Source: an uncultured delta proteobacterium (GTDB lineage Bacteria > Myxococcota_A > Polyangia > Polyangiales > Polyangiaceae). From it: a stretch of 64,000 bases of DNA. Where the stretch lies: contig CAITIQ010000344.1 of assembly GCA_903892415.1 (NCBI GenBank), positions 124,001-188,000 on the forward strand, in the 5' to 3' direction. Both the position numbers and the translations under genes were made by a program. The notes under the pieces were generated by a model. The model worked only from the letters and a program-made list of their open reading frames with translations, searched no databases and was not told the origin of the DNA. Below, in pieces: positions 35,382 to 43,457 of this stretch (its first letter is position 1; each line of letters opens with the position of its first letter).

Positions 35382-38239
35382 AGAGCGAGGCGGCCGAGCC
35401 GAGCGAGCTCGGGCAACAGCTCACGGCGCGGTCGAAAGCCTTCGCTGAGCGGTAATTCATCGATTTGGTAGATGGCGTGCGGTTGCTCCTGACGCGATAG
35501 CCGCGCGAGCGCTTCGACCAGCCGTTCGGCTGGGACCGGCTGGCTCGCGACGACCACGGCGGCGACAACGACCGAGCCCTCGTGTTCGAGTTGGAAGGCG
35601 GCCACTCGTTGCAACTCTGGCAATTGATAGAGCGCCGCCTCGACCGCGCGCGTGGACACCATGCCGTCATCGGTGCGCACGAAGCCGGCGATATGATCGA
35701 CGAGCCAAGCATCGCCGTCTCTATCGACGCGCACGATATCGCCGGTGGCGCGGTAGGCATCTCCAGGACGCCAAACGTCCCGCAGCACGCCTTGCGCAGA
35801 CTCATCGGGTGCAACCATCGATAGGAGAACGCCCGGCTCATCAGCGTCACAACGCACCAAACAGCCGTCGGTGTCGCGCAGCAGAGCTCCGTTCTCGACG
35901 TCGATCTTGACCACGGCGATCGGCGCGCTGCCCGGTAGCGGTTGACCCAGCGCCCCAGGCTTTTGCGCTTTCACGTTGGCCATCACCAGGCGCTGGCTGG
36001 TCGACGCGTAGAACTCGAGGCTGCGCACGCCGAAACGTTCTTGCAGCTTCTCAACGAGGTCGGCGCTCATGCCGCTGCCCGCTACAAGACGCAGAGGCAG
36101 GCTGCGATCCGCAGCGCTGGGCTCACGATGGAGCAACGGTCGCAACATGTCACCGGCGTAAAAGGCGACCGTCGCGCCATAGCGGCGTGTCTCCGCGAGA
36201 AATTGCTCCGCGTCGAAGGGCTCGCCCAACGCGAAGCGCGCTCCCCCCGCTAGCGCCGATCCCACGCCGAGCAGAATGCCCGAAGGATGGTGCAATGGGA
36301 TGCACGAGTAGACGGTGTCTTCCGGCTTGAGCGTGCATGCGGCGGCAGCGCCCAAAGCCGAGAGCGCCCAGCGGTGGTTGTCGATCGGCGCGCTGCGCAG
36401 CGCACCTGCAGCGTCTGGACGCAGCAGCACCATCGCCAGATCCGCAGCCCGGCTTCTGCCGAGCGGAATCGTGCTCGGGATCTTGATCGGCTCCGGGTCC
36501 ACCGTCTCGAGATCCACGGTGCGCGCGCCTAACGCTGAGCGAGTGCCGCTGCCGAGCACCAACACCGGTGCGTTCGTTACGGCTTCGGCGAGCTGCATAT
36601 GCTCGGCGTCGGCGGCCAAAAAGCGGACCTCCTCGCGCTCGAACGCTGCGCGCAACGAGGCGGGGGAGCTCGAAGGGGGCGCCAAAACGGCCACCGCTCC
36701 GAGCCGAGCAAGCGCCGTCACCATGGTCAAGAAGCTGGGGCGGCTGGCCATCAACACACCGACGCGCTGATTTGGACGAACGCCCTGCGCGAATAGCCCC
36801 TTGGTAACGTTGGTCACCCGCGTGTCTGCAGCGGCGTACGAGAAGGCTCGACCGCGCCAAAGAAAGAAGGTCCCTTCGGGGTCGCGAGCATGAGCCTCGG
36901 ATAGCGCGGCCGACGGATTGACGATGGTGTCGGGACCGATCTCCGCCAGACGCCGGAGCCGCGGCTCCTGATAGCGAAGCGCATCGTAAGCATCGCTGGC
37001 GGCGGACGCGACCTCGCCAACCCGCTCACCGAACGCACGCGCTGTGTCACCCAGCGCATCGACGAACAGCTTGAGCTCCACCTTGGGATCGAAGCCACCG
37101 AGCTCCGCCTCTTCCTCCAACACAGCGTTGCTCGGTGGTGCGACCAAGGCCTGCGGTTTTGGCCCCTGCCCTTCGCGGTAGCGAATCCACTCGGCCACCG
37201 TGGGCCAGGTGCGCTTCATCGCCGAAGAGCCAACCACGATGCCGAAGTGCCCCGCCGGAACCGTTACGAACGACACCTCGGCGTGCGGCGCGGCTTTGGA
37301 GATCGCGCGGATGGTCGGCGGACGCGCCATGTCGTCGTGAGCGCCGATGAAGGCCAGCACCGGGCAGCGAATATCCGCCAGCGTCACCGTGCGACCGTGC
37401 AGCACGAAGCCGCCCGAGAGCATGCGATTGTGGACGATGAACTGCTCGACGAACTCGCGAAAGGCCGGGCCAGGCCAGGCGACGAAGCCTTCCCCGCCCA
37501 AGAACCGTCGGCGCGCTTCACGGCGCACGAGCGCCTGCCGATCATGCAGCTTGGCCAAGAATTCGAGCCGCTGCTCGATCTCTTTTTTGGTGCTGATGAC
37601 CTTGAACGCCGTGCTCGTAAGCACGCCCGGCAGACCCGAGATACCTTTGATCGAGCGCTCGATGATCGGCTCGAACACGCGCACCAATGCAGCAACTGCG
37701 TTCTTGTGAATGACCGGCAGGCTCTTGTGCAGATCCACCGGGCTGCCGAAGGTGACGACCGAACGAACGCCGCTCGATCGCACGAAGGCACAACATTGAT
37801 AGGCGAACATGCCGCCTTGCGAGTAGCCGAGCAGATGCACCTCGCGGCCGGTGGTGCGGTTCAAGAAGGCGATCGCCTGAGCGACGGCGAGTACGTGATC
37901 GTCGAGCGTGCGCGTCATACCGCCCTCCTCGCGTTCGGGAGCGCCGAAGTCGACTACGTACGGTTGGATGCCAGCCGCACCGAGGCTGCCCACTGCGGAG
38001 CAGTCGGCCTCGATGTCGTAAACCTCGCTGGTGACCATCAACGGCGGGACCAACAGCGCGATCGGCGCGTCGCTGCGATTGCAGGTCGCGTAGCGACGCA
38101 AGCGGAAGTGAGCCCCTTGCTCAACGATCTCGAACGGCGCGCGATAGGGGTTGCCCAACCGACCCGCGCGAATCAGCTCCAGCGCGTTGCGACTTGAAGC
38201 GAGAGAACGTTGGAACCAACCGCCAGCTGTCCTTGCCAT
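35342..38239 (-). CDS. PhaC-like alpha/beta hydrolase fused to AMP-dependent ligase-like domain
   Basis: 965 residues. Residues about 30-360 are a PhaC/PhaZ-type alpha/beta hydrolase: LLVPPLMVTSEVYD, lipase box GYSQGGMFAYQ (Ser nucleophile where PHA synthases have Cys), Asp in FIGAHDDMARP and His in VPAGHFGIVVG. Residues about 440-950 have the fold of acyl-CoA ligases (ANL superfamily): FFLWRGRAFSYAAADTRV and TGDIVRVDRDGDAWLVDHIA are clear, but the ATP-binding T-S-G-T-T-G-x-P-K-G loop has become LRPDAAGALRSAP, the YGxTE motif is YASTSQ, and the last catalytic Lys region reads LSEGFRPRREL. The ligase half may therefore be inactive or only bind its ligand. Likely role in polyester or acyl-lipid metabolism. 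Probable start ATG 38239. Confidence 0.78.
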   Translation of the reverse strand: MARTAGGWFQRSLASSRNALELIRAGRLGNPYRAPFEIVEQGAHFRLRRYATCNRSDAPIALLVPPLMVTSEVYDIEADCSAVGSLGAAGIQPYVVDFGAPEREEGGMTRTLDDHVLAVAQAIAFLNRTTGREVHLLGYSQGGMFAYQCCAFVRSSGVRSVVTFGSPVDLHKSLPVIHKNAVAALVRVFEPIIERSIKGISGLPGVLTSTAFKVISTKKEIEQRLEFLAKLHDRQALVRREARRRFLGGEGFVAWPGPAFREFVEQFIVHNRMLSGGFVLHGRTVTLADIRCPVLAFIGAHDDMARPPTIRAISKAAPHAEVSFVTVPAGHFGIVVGSSAMKRTWPTVAEWIRYREGQGPKPQALVAPPSNAVLEEEAELGGFDPKVELKLFVDALGDTARAFGERVGEVASAASDAYDALRYQEPRLRRLAEIGPDTIVNPSAALSEAHARDPEGTFFLWRGRAFSYAAADTRVTNVTKGLFAQGVRPNQRVGVLMASRPSFLTMVTALARLGAVAVLAPPSSSPASLRAAFEREEVRFLAADAEHMQLAEAVTNAPVLVLGSGTRSALGARTVDLETVDPEPIKIPSTIPLGRSRAADLAMVLLRPDAAGALRSAPIDNHRWALSALGAAAACTLKPEDTVYSCIPLHHPSGILLGVGSALAGGARFALGEPFDAEQFLAETRRYGATVAFYAGDMLRPLLHREPSAADRSLPLRLVAGSGMSADLVEKLQERFGVRSLEFYASTSQRLVMANVKAQKPGALGQPLPGSAPIAVVKIDVENGALLRDTDGCLVRCDADEPGVLLSMVAPDESAQGVLRDVWRPGDAYRATGDIVRVDRDGDAWLVDHIAGFVRTDDGMVSTRAVEAALYQLPELQRVAAFQLEHEGSVVVAAVVVASQPVPAERLVEALARLSRQEQPHAIYQIDELPLSEGFRPRRELLPELARLGRLALHSLSQTSEPSRR

Positions 38240-38252
38240 TGCGGCAGGCAGG

Positions 38253-39431
38253 TTAGCCGATCGCCTCGTGCGTGAGCTCGACCAGCGTAATTTCGGCCGG
38301 TGCGCCTACCCGCATTGGCGGTCCCCAATAGCCGGTGCCACAGCTCGTGTAGAGCTGGGTCGCCCCGAGTCGCTCGAGCCCAGCGACAAAGCCCTGTTCG
38401 AGCTTTACGAAGTAGCCCCAGGGAAAAAACTGTCCGCCGTGGGTGTGACCGGAGAGCTGCAGGCCGACGCCGCGCTTGGCAGCCTCGGGCGCCTGTTTTG
38501 GTTGGTGAGCAAGCAGCACCGTCTCGAGTGTTGGATCGATCCCGGCGAGCGCCTTGTCGAGATCCGCACCGTGGCCATTGCCGAACTGATGCGCCTTGTA
38601 GTCGTCCACCCCAGCAAGAGCGAAGCGCGCGTCACCCTGTTCAATCAGCACGTGCTCGTTGCGTAACGCCTTGATCCCGAGTCGCTCGAGTTCGCCGAGC
38701 CAAGCATCGACGCCGGAGTAATACTCGTGATTGCCGGTCACGAAGAACACGCCGTGTTTGGCGTTGAGTTCAGCCAGCGGCGCTACGTGCTGCGCTAACT
38801 CGGCAACCGAGCCGTCGACGAGATCGCCTGTGATCGCTACGAGAGCGGGCTCGAGCTCGTTGACCTGCCGCACGACTTCAGCGAGCCAGCGACCATCGAT
38901 CGTCGGTCCGATGTGGACGTCGGTCAGCTGCACGATCTTGAAGCCGCTCATCGAGGCCGGGAGCTTCGCCAGAGCCACCTTCACCCGTTTGACCTGCACC
39001 GCGGCGAGCACCTGTGCCAGACCGAAGCCGCCCATTCCCACCGCGTACGCAGCCACGAAACCAAGCAGCGTTCGCGAGAGAAAGGTCCTGCGCGAAGGGT
39101 CGGTCGGCACGACGTTGGTCGCAGAGAGCAGCCCATAAACGCCGCGAGGTAGCTCGGAGAAGAGCGTGCCGAAGAAGAGGAAGATGATCAGCCCCATCCA
39201 GCTGTACGTGGCGAAGGCTACCCAACTGCCCACCTCACGCGGCAGACGTTGGCTGAGCACCACCCCCACGGGCATGAGCAGAGCGCAGAGGCCAAACACC
39301 CACGCGCCGAAACGACGTAACTGCTCGATCTCCGGCGCGCGCGCCAAACGCGAGAACAGGTAGTAATGCACACCGCCCATCACCAACGTGATGACGCACA
39401 AGAAGATCACGAGCTGCTGCCACGACCGCAT
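38253..39431 (-). CDS. Membrane-anchored metallophosphoesterase (YkuE-type)
   Basis: 392 residues. Four hydrophobic segments in the first 150 residues, then a calcineurin-like domain with all metal motifs: QLTDVHIG (D-x-H), TGDLVDGS (G-D), GNHEYY (G-N-H), and LLAHQP plus GHTHGGQFFP. It resembles YkuE/YaeI enzymes that hydrolyse UDP-2,3-diacylglucosamine or other phosphodiesters, usually facing outward from the membrane. It lies 13 nt upstream of the hydrolase/ligase gene on the same strand and 21 nt downstream of a DUF protein, so an operon is likely. ATG 39431. Confidence 0.9.
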   Translation of the reverse strand: MRSWQQLVIFLCVITLVMGGVHYYLFSRLARAPEIEQLRRFGAWVFGLCALLMPVGVVLSQRLPREVGSWVAFATYSWMGLIIFLFFGTLFSELPRGVYGLLSATNVVPTDPSRRTFLSRTLLGFVAAYAVGMGGFGLAQVLAAVQVKRVKVALAKLPASMSGFKIVQLTDVHIGPTIDGRWLAEVVRQVNELEPALVAITGDLVDGSVAELAQHVAPLAELNAKHGVFFVTGNHEYYSGVDAWLGELERLGIKALRNEHVLIEQGDARFALAGVDDYKAHQFGNGHGADLDKALAGIDPTLETVLLAHQPKQAPEAAKRGVGLQLSGHTHGGQFFPWGYFVKLEQGFVAGLERLGATQLYTSCGTGYWGPPMRVGAPAEITLVELTHEAIG

Positions 39432-39452
39432 GGTCGGGACTTTGACCGCTCT

Positions 39453-39977
39453 CTAGTTGAGCCGCAACATGCGCCCGACGAGGCGGAAGAGACCTCGAGA
39501 AGCGGCGCTTATGCGGCTTCCAACGAGATCGATCTCGCCGTCTTCGCGGAGACGCAACGCGGACTTACCACTTCTAAACACAACTTCTCGCTCCGCCTCG
39601 ATCTCCACCGTCTCTGCCATGATCTTCAGCTTCTCTGGTCGCCGACACTGCAGCACGCCCACCACGCTCAGTTCCCCGCGCTCATCCGGCTCGACCATCA
39701 CTCGGTCGCCGTTCTCGAGCGCGGCTTGCACCACCACCGCGTCGACTTCTGCGTCGATCTCAACGTCGATGGGAGTATCTTCGCCGCGGAGAACGACGGT
39801 AGCTCGCCGACCAAAGGTATCCACCAAGCGAGCCGAACGCATGCCCGAGCCAGCTCGAAGGGCGGGCGGCGGAAGGAAGTCCTCTAGCGCTTTTTCCTGC
39901 GCGGGCGCGGGCGGTAGCTCCTCAACCAGGGCGGCAACCGCGTCCTTGGCTTCGCTGGGACGATCGGAACGGCTCAT
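39453..39977 (-). CDS. Conserved-looking hypothetical protein, possibly DUF6484-like
   Basis: 174 residues without signal or membrane helix. An N-terminal Pro/Ala/Glu-rich 35 residues precede two small beta-rich stretches: SARLVDTFGRRATVVLRGED and VMVEPDERGELSVVGVLQ, then AETVEIEAEREVVFRSGKSA and a C-terminal basic helix. The layout resembles DUF6484-type proteins found near type VI secretion genes in some myxobacteria, but none are nearby, so I treat it as unknown. Starts inside the stop of the Cys-rich lipoprotein gene (ATGA). Confidence 0.6.
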   Translation of the reverse strand: MSRSDRPSEAKDAVAALVEELPPAPAQEKALEDFLPPPALRAGSGMRSARLVDTFGRRATVVLRGEDTPIDVEIDAEVDAVVVQAALENGDRVMVEPDERGELSVVGVLQCRRPEKLKIMAETVEIEAEREVVFRSGKSALRLREDGEIDLVGSRISAASRGLFRLVGRMLRLN

Positions 39978-40879
39978 TGGCAGGCCTCACTGAGTTCACC
40001 GGGACAAGCTGTATCTTCGCAGGTTTGCAAGATGGGCAGGTTGCGGCAGACGCCTTCTTCGGCGTCGCATACCAACGGAAATACGCACAAGAGCGGGGTG
40101 TCCAGGCAACCCCCACCTTCATCGATAGCGACCTGACACACGACCTCACCGACCTGATTTTCTGCGCACGCATAGCCGGGCTCGCAACCGTCGGGCGTGT
40201 GGCATACCTCGTTCGGCTTGCTTGGGGGTCGACATAGCCAGGGCTCTGCTGAACTCTCGACGGAGAGCCCACACACCTGGCCCTCCTCACAGTTGCCGTA
40301 TACCCCGGTCTCACCTCGGCATTCTTCACCTGCGGCCGTTGGTACGAACCAAACACAGGTAGGCGTAGGGGCAGAGTCGAACAAACAAAACCGCTCTCCT
40401 TGCGCCGGAGACTTGCAGTCGAAGACGCCGTCGCAAGGCTCGCCGGGATTCTTCTCTCCGTCGGGGATGTTCGTGAACAGCGTTGGGCAAACCTTCGGCA
40501 GCTCGTGCGGGAGATGGAGCTCTGCACAGGAATCTGCGGCGCGGTAGCTCGATAGGCAGGCCTCCGCATCTTTCATGTCCACGGTGCGGCGCTCGTCCTG
40601 CTCCGCCTCGATGAAAGCGAGGTAGGCCTCGTTGCGCATCTTTCGCCTGCACTCGTCGGTTGGCGCCGGAAGCGAGAGGTCCGAGCAACAAGGTGCAACC
40701 TTCGAACAGATGATGTCGGCTAGCTCCAAGGAAAAGCTCTGGCGCTCATCCTCTTCCACCGGCTCGCTCTCGGGCGAGCAAGCCAGCGAGAGCCCACAAG
40801 CCATGAGCAGCGCAGGAAGAAATCGCGCCAAAGAATTGCCCGCAGCCCGAATACCGTTGCTTGAGCGCGGCGGGGACAT
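39974..40879 (-). CDS. Cys-rich predicted lipoprotein
   Basis: 301 residues from ATG 40879. Signal FLPALLMACGLSLAC with a lipobox (S-L-A-C) near residue 34. The mature protein has about 24 Cys: first a pair-rich helical part (CSKVAPCCSDL), then repeated short EGF-like or knottin-like units of the type GExCxGxxGVYGNCEEGQVCG and PDGCEPGYACAENQVGEVVC. This arrangement is frequent in Polyangiales outer-surface lipoproteins of unknown role. ATGA overlap with the next gene. Divergent from the peroxiredoxin gene. Confidence 0.75.
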   Translation of the reverse strand: MSPPRSSNGIRAAGNSLARFLPALLMACGLSLACSPESEPVEEDERQSFSLELADIICSKVAPCCSDLSLPAPTDECRRKMRNEAYLAFIEAEQDERRTVDMKDAEACLSSYRAADSCAELHLPHELPKVCPTLFTNIPDGEKNPGEPCDGVFDCKSPAQGERFCLFDSAPTPTCVWFVPTAAGEECRGETGVYGNCEEGQVCGLSVESSAEPWLCRPPSKPNEVCHTPDGCEPGYACAENQVGEVVCQVAIDEGGGCLDTPLLCVFPLVCDAEEGVCRNLPILQTCEDTACPGELSEACQ

Positions 40880-40971
40880 GCCGCAGATTGTCTGGTCCTG
40901 AGCGCGCTGCGTCAATGACCGATTCCTTCGTGCTTGGCGCGCGAGTTCGGCTTGCATACCGTGGGCGCGTG

Positions 40972-41604
40972 ATGCGCAAAGTAGGTGACACGATCCCCGC
41001 ATTTGAACTGCCAACCGACGACGGAACCACCTTCAAGTTCCCCACTGGTGGCACCACCGTCGTTTACTTCTACCCTCGCGACAACACGCCTGGTTGCACC
41101 CGTGAGGCGATCGCCTTCTCTGCTCACCGTGCGGCCTTCGAGAAGGCTGGGGCGCAGGTCATTGGCGTTAGCAAAGACAGCCCCAAGAGCCACGCTGGCT
41201 TCCGCGAGAAACACAAACTGACGATCCGACTCGTCTCTGACGCAGAGCTGGTGGTGCATCGAATCTTCGGCGCGTTTGGCGAGAAGGTGATGTACGGAAA
41301 AAAGGTTGAAGGCACCATTCGCTCGACCTTCCTGCTCGACGGTGCTGGCGTGATTACCGCGATGTGGCCGTCGGTGAAGGTGGATGGGCACGCAGAAGCG
41401 GTGCTGCGCGTGGCGACAGGCGCGGGCGCGGAGCCCGCGACCAAGAAGCCCGCCGCACCCAAGAAGTCTGTCGCCAAGAAGCCTGCCGCTAAGAAGCCCG
41501 CCGCGACCAAGAAGCCCGCAGCTAAGAAGCCCGCAGCTAAGAAGCCTGCCGCTAAGAAGCCTGCCGCTAAGAAGCCTGCCGCTGAGAAGCCTGCCACCAA
41601 GTGA
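40972..41604 (+). CDS. bcp: 1-Cys Bcp-type peroxiredoxin with Lys/Pro/Ala-repeat tail
   Basis: 210 residues. Residues 1-150 are a Bcp/PrxQ peroxiredoxin: GDTIPAFELPTDDG, YPRDNTPGCTREA with peroxidatic Cys42, IGVSKDSPKSHAGF and RSTFLLDGAGVI. The usual resolving Cys five residues on is absent, so it is 1-Cys type. The last 60 residues are a histone H1-like array of KPAAK units, seven or eight repeats, which would bind nucleic acid or other polyanions. ATG 40972 starts at the conserved MRKVGDT; an upstream ATG at 40915 is possible. It begins a run of plus-strand genes to murB. It reduces peroxides with thioredoxin. Confidence 0.88.
   Translation: MRKVGDTIPAFELPTDDGTTFKFPTGGTTVVYFYPRDNTPGCTREAIAFSAHRAAFEKAGAQVIGVSKDSPKSHAGFREKHKLTIRLVSDAELVVHRIFGAFGEKVMYGKKVEGTIRSTFLLDGAGVITAMWPSVKVDGHAEAVLRVATGAGAEPATKKPAAPKKSVAKKPAAKKPAATKKPAAKKPAAKKPAAKKPAAKKPAAEKPATK
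41443..41600 (+). repeat. 15-bp tandem repeats encoding KKPAA
   Basis: Units of the type AAGAAGCCTGCCGCT, about ten copies with small changes, the last ones nearly identical. It encodes the peroxiredoxin tail; such repeats expand and shrink by slippage. Confidence 0.85.
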
Positions 41605-41625
41605 CGCTTGCCCCGAGCTAAGCGA

Positions 41626-43449
41626 ATGGGAGCGCCCACCACTCCGGAAGACGAGGGGACTGAACGCGGTGGGCGCTTGGCGGGTGCTTACGTGCCGACC
41701 GCAGAGCTCGAGCTGTCGCCGCCGAGTGAAGCGCTAGCGCTTCCGTCGCGGAAAAAAGGCGTACTGATCGCCGCAGCGGCAGTGCTGGTATTTGTGAGCG
41801 CTTTGGGAGCATTTGGTCTCCACCAACGCAAGACCGCCGTGGAGGCGGCTGAGCGCGGGCACGCTGATTTGTTGCAGTGTCTGATCGGAGAATCAGCGCA
41901 ATCGGCTGATGAAACAGTGCTGTTTCTGCGCCGTCACCAGGTCGCGCTGATGACGCGCAGCGAGGAGGCGCGCGGCGGAAAAGGCAAGTCGGCGTGGCCC
42001 GAACGCTGTGCCGAGCCGGCTTTACGCGTCGCCGATGCGGCAGGGCCTGCTGGCTTCAATGATGAGGGCGGCAAGGGGCTTGGTCCGGACGCGACTGCGT
42101 TGGCCAAGCTACTTTCGGACCATCAAGGATTCTCACCGAAGCTTTGGGACGCGTTGCGCGCCTACCTCGACGCTGCGGATCGAGAACGCATACGCCTCCG
42201 CCCTTCATTGACGCTACCGCCCCCAGCGCATCCACGAGCCTTGACGCTCGATGACCTCCCGCGCGGCGCCTTCATCACGCGGGATTATGTGCCGCTGCGC
42301 TTTGTCGAGACCAGCACCTTTCCGACCGACCAAACCTTCTTCTTCGTGGACCACCGCGAAGCCGCCGGGCCCGTCCTTTGCTTCTTGCGTAAGCAGCGCT
42401 TGGCCTGTCAACACGTGGCGCCTTCGTTGCGCCGAGCCAAGCGGCTTCATCTGCTCGGCACAGCCGATCCAGGCGTTGCACCGCTGTTGATGGAAGAAGG
42501 CGGTAGCGTTTATCGCTCCGACAGCGGGAGTCGCGTGGAGAAGCTAGCGGCGACCAGCGCGTATCGTCGGAAGGACCAGCTGGTAGTCCTGCTAGGCGCA
42601 CAAGAAGGCCGCATCAGCTACGCGATTCAACGCAAAGACAACGGGCCGACCGTAACGATGGACCTGCTCGAGGAGCTCACTCGACTCTTCGATGGTGAGC
42701 TCGAAGAGCTCGATCCAGCGCGCGATCTGCTGCTCGCGCACGGGCAACTATTTGTTCGAAGAAGGAGCCAAGAAGGCCTCGCTCTTTTTGCCCTGGCGAT
42801 CACAGAAGATGGAAGGTTGGGTCCGCCGCGAGACCTTGGGCTCGCCGACGTGCGCGGGCCACTCGCAGACGCGCTCTACGGCTGCAGCTCGGATGAAGGT
42901 CTCTCGCTGCGTGTGCATGGAGGTCAAGGCGACGCCGTAGCGATGTTGAGCGGGGTGAAGCTGAGCGGTTGGGCCGCAACGGAAGGGCGCATCAGAGGAG
43001 CGGATAGCGAACAGCTCTGTGAGCTCGGCAGCTACCGCTCGCTTGGTTACAACGCCGTGCAGACCTGCCGGGGCGGAAGCTGTGAGACGCAGCGCCTGCG
43101 CTTCGAGCCGAAGGGCGAACTGGCTGCGCGGCCAGGCACACGAAGCCTCGCCCCCGTCGGTCGCGACTTGCTCTTGGTGTGGGCAGCTGCAGAGCTCGGA
43201 GCAGTGCGCGCGAAGCGCGGAAGCAGCACCACGATCGACGAGAGCGACGACAGCGTCTTGTTTGATGATCGCATCGTGGACGGGAAGCTCAGCGAGCTAC
43301 CGAGCGTTACCGAGCTGCGAGTTTGGGGTGGGGAAAGCGGCGCGCTCGTGCTGCTGCAAACCGCAAAAGGGCTTGCATCCTTGAGCCTTCAGGCTGACGG
43401 AACCGTTCAACCCGAGCCGGTCGAGTGGGACGCAGGCCGCCCCCACTAA
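41626..43449 (+). CDS. Membrane-anchored protein with Cys pair, paralogue of the next gene
   Basis: 607 residues. A 40-residue Pro/Glu-rich N-terminus precedes one membrane helix, GVLIAAAAVLVFVSALGAFG, then a helical part with LLQCLIG and WPERCAEPA, a likely disulfide pair, and a long beta-rich domain with repeated short strand pairs that looks propeller-like, including TDQTFFFVDHREAAGPVLCF. The layout matches the next gene product (LSVCLLG and WPQRCAGEA). No catalytic motif seen. 21 nt after the peroxiredoxin stop. Start ATG 41626; TTG 41608 is possible. Confidence 0.7.
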   Translation: MGAPTTPEDEGTERGGRLAGAYVPTAELELSPPSEALALPSRKKGVLIAAAAVLVFVSALGAFGLHQRKTAVEAAERGHADLLQCLIGESAQSADETVLFLRRHQVALMTRSEEARGGKGKSAWPERCAEPALRVADAAGPAGFNDEGGKGLGPDATALAKLLSDHQGFSPKLWDALRAYLDAADRERIRLRPSLTLPPPAHPRALTLDDLPRGAFITRDYVPLRFVETSTFPTDQTFFFVDHREAAGPVLCFLRKQRLACQHVAPSLRRAKRLHLLGTADPGVAPLLMEEGGSVYRSDSGSRVEKLAATSAYRRKDQLVVLLGAQEGRISYAIQRKDNGPTVTMDLLEELTRLFDGELEELDPARDLLLAHGQLFVRRRSQEGLALFALAITEDGRLGPPRDLGLADVRGPLADALYGCSSDEGLSLRVHGGQGDAVAMLSGVKLSGWAATEGRIRGADSEQLCELGSYRSLGYNAVQTCRGGSCETQRLRFEPKGELAARPGTRSLAPVGRDLLLVWAAAELGAVRAKRGSSTTIDESDDSVLFDDRIVDGKLSELPSVTELRVWGGESGALVLLQTAKGLASLSLQADGTVQPEPVEWDAGRPH

Positions 43450-43457
43450 CCCATCCT

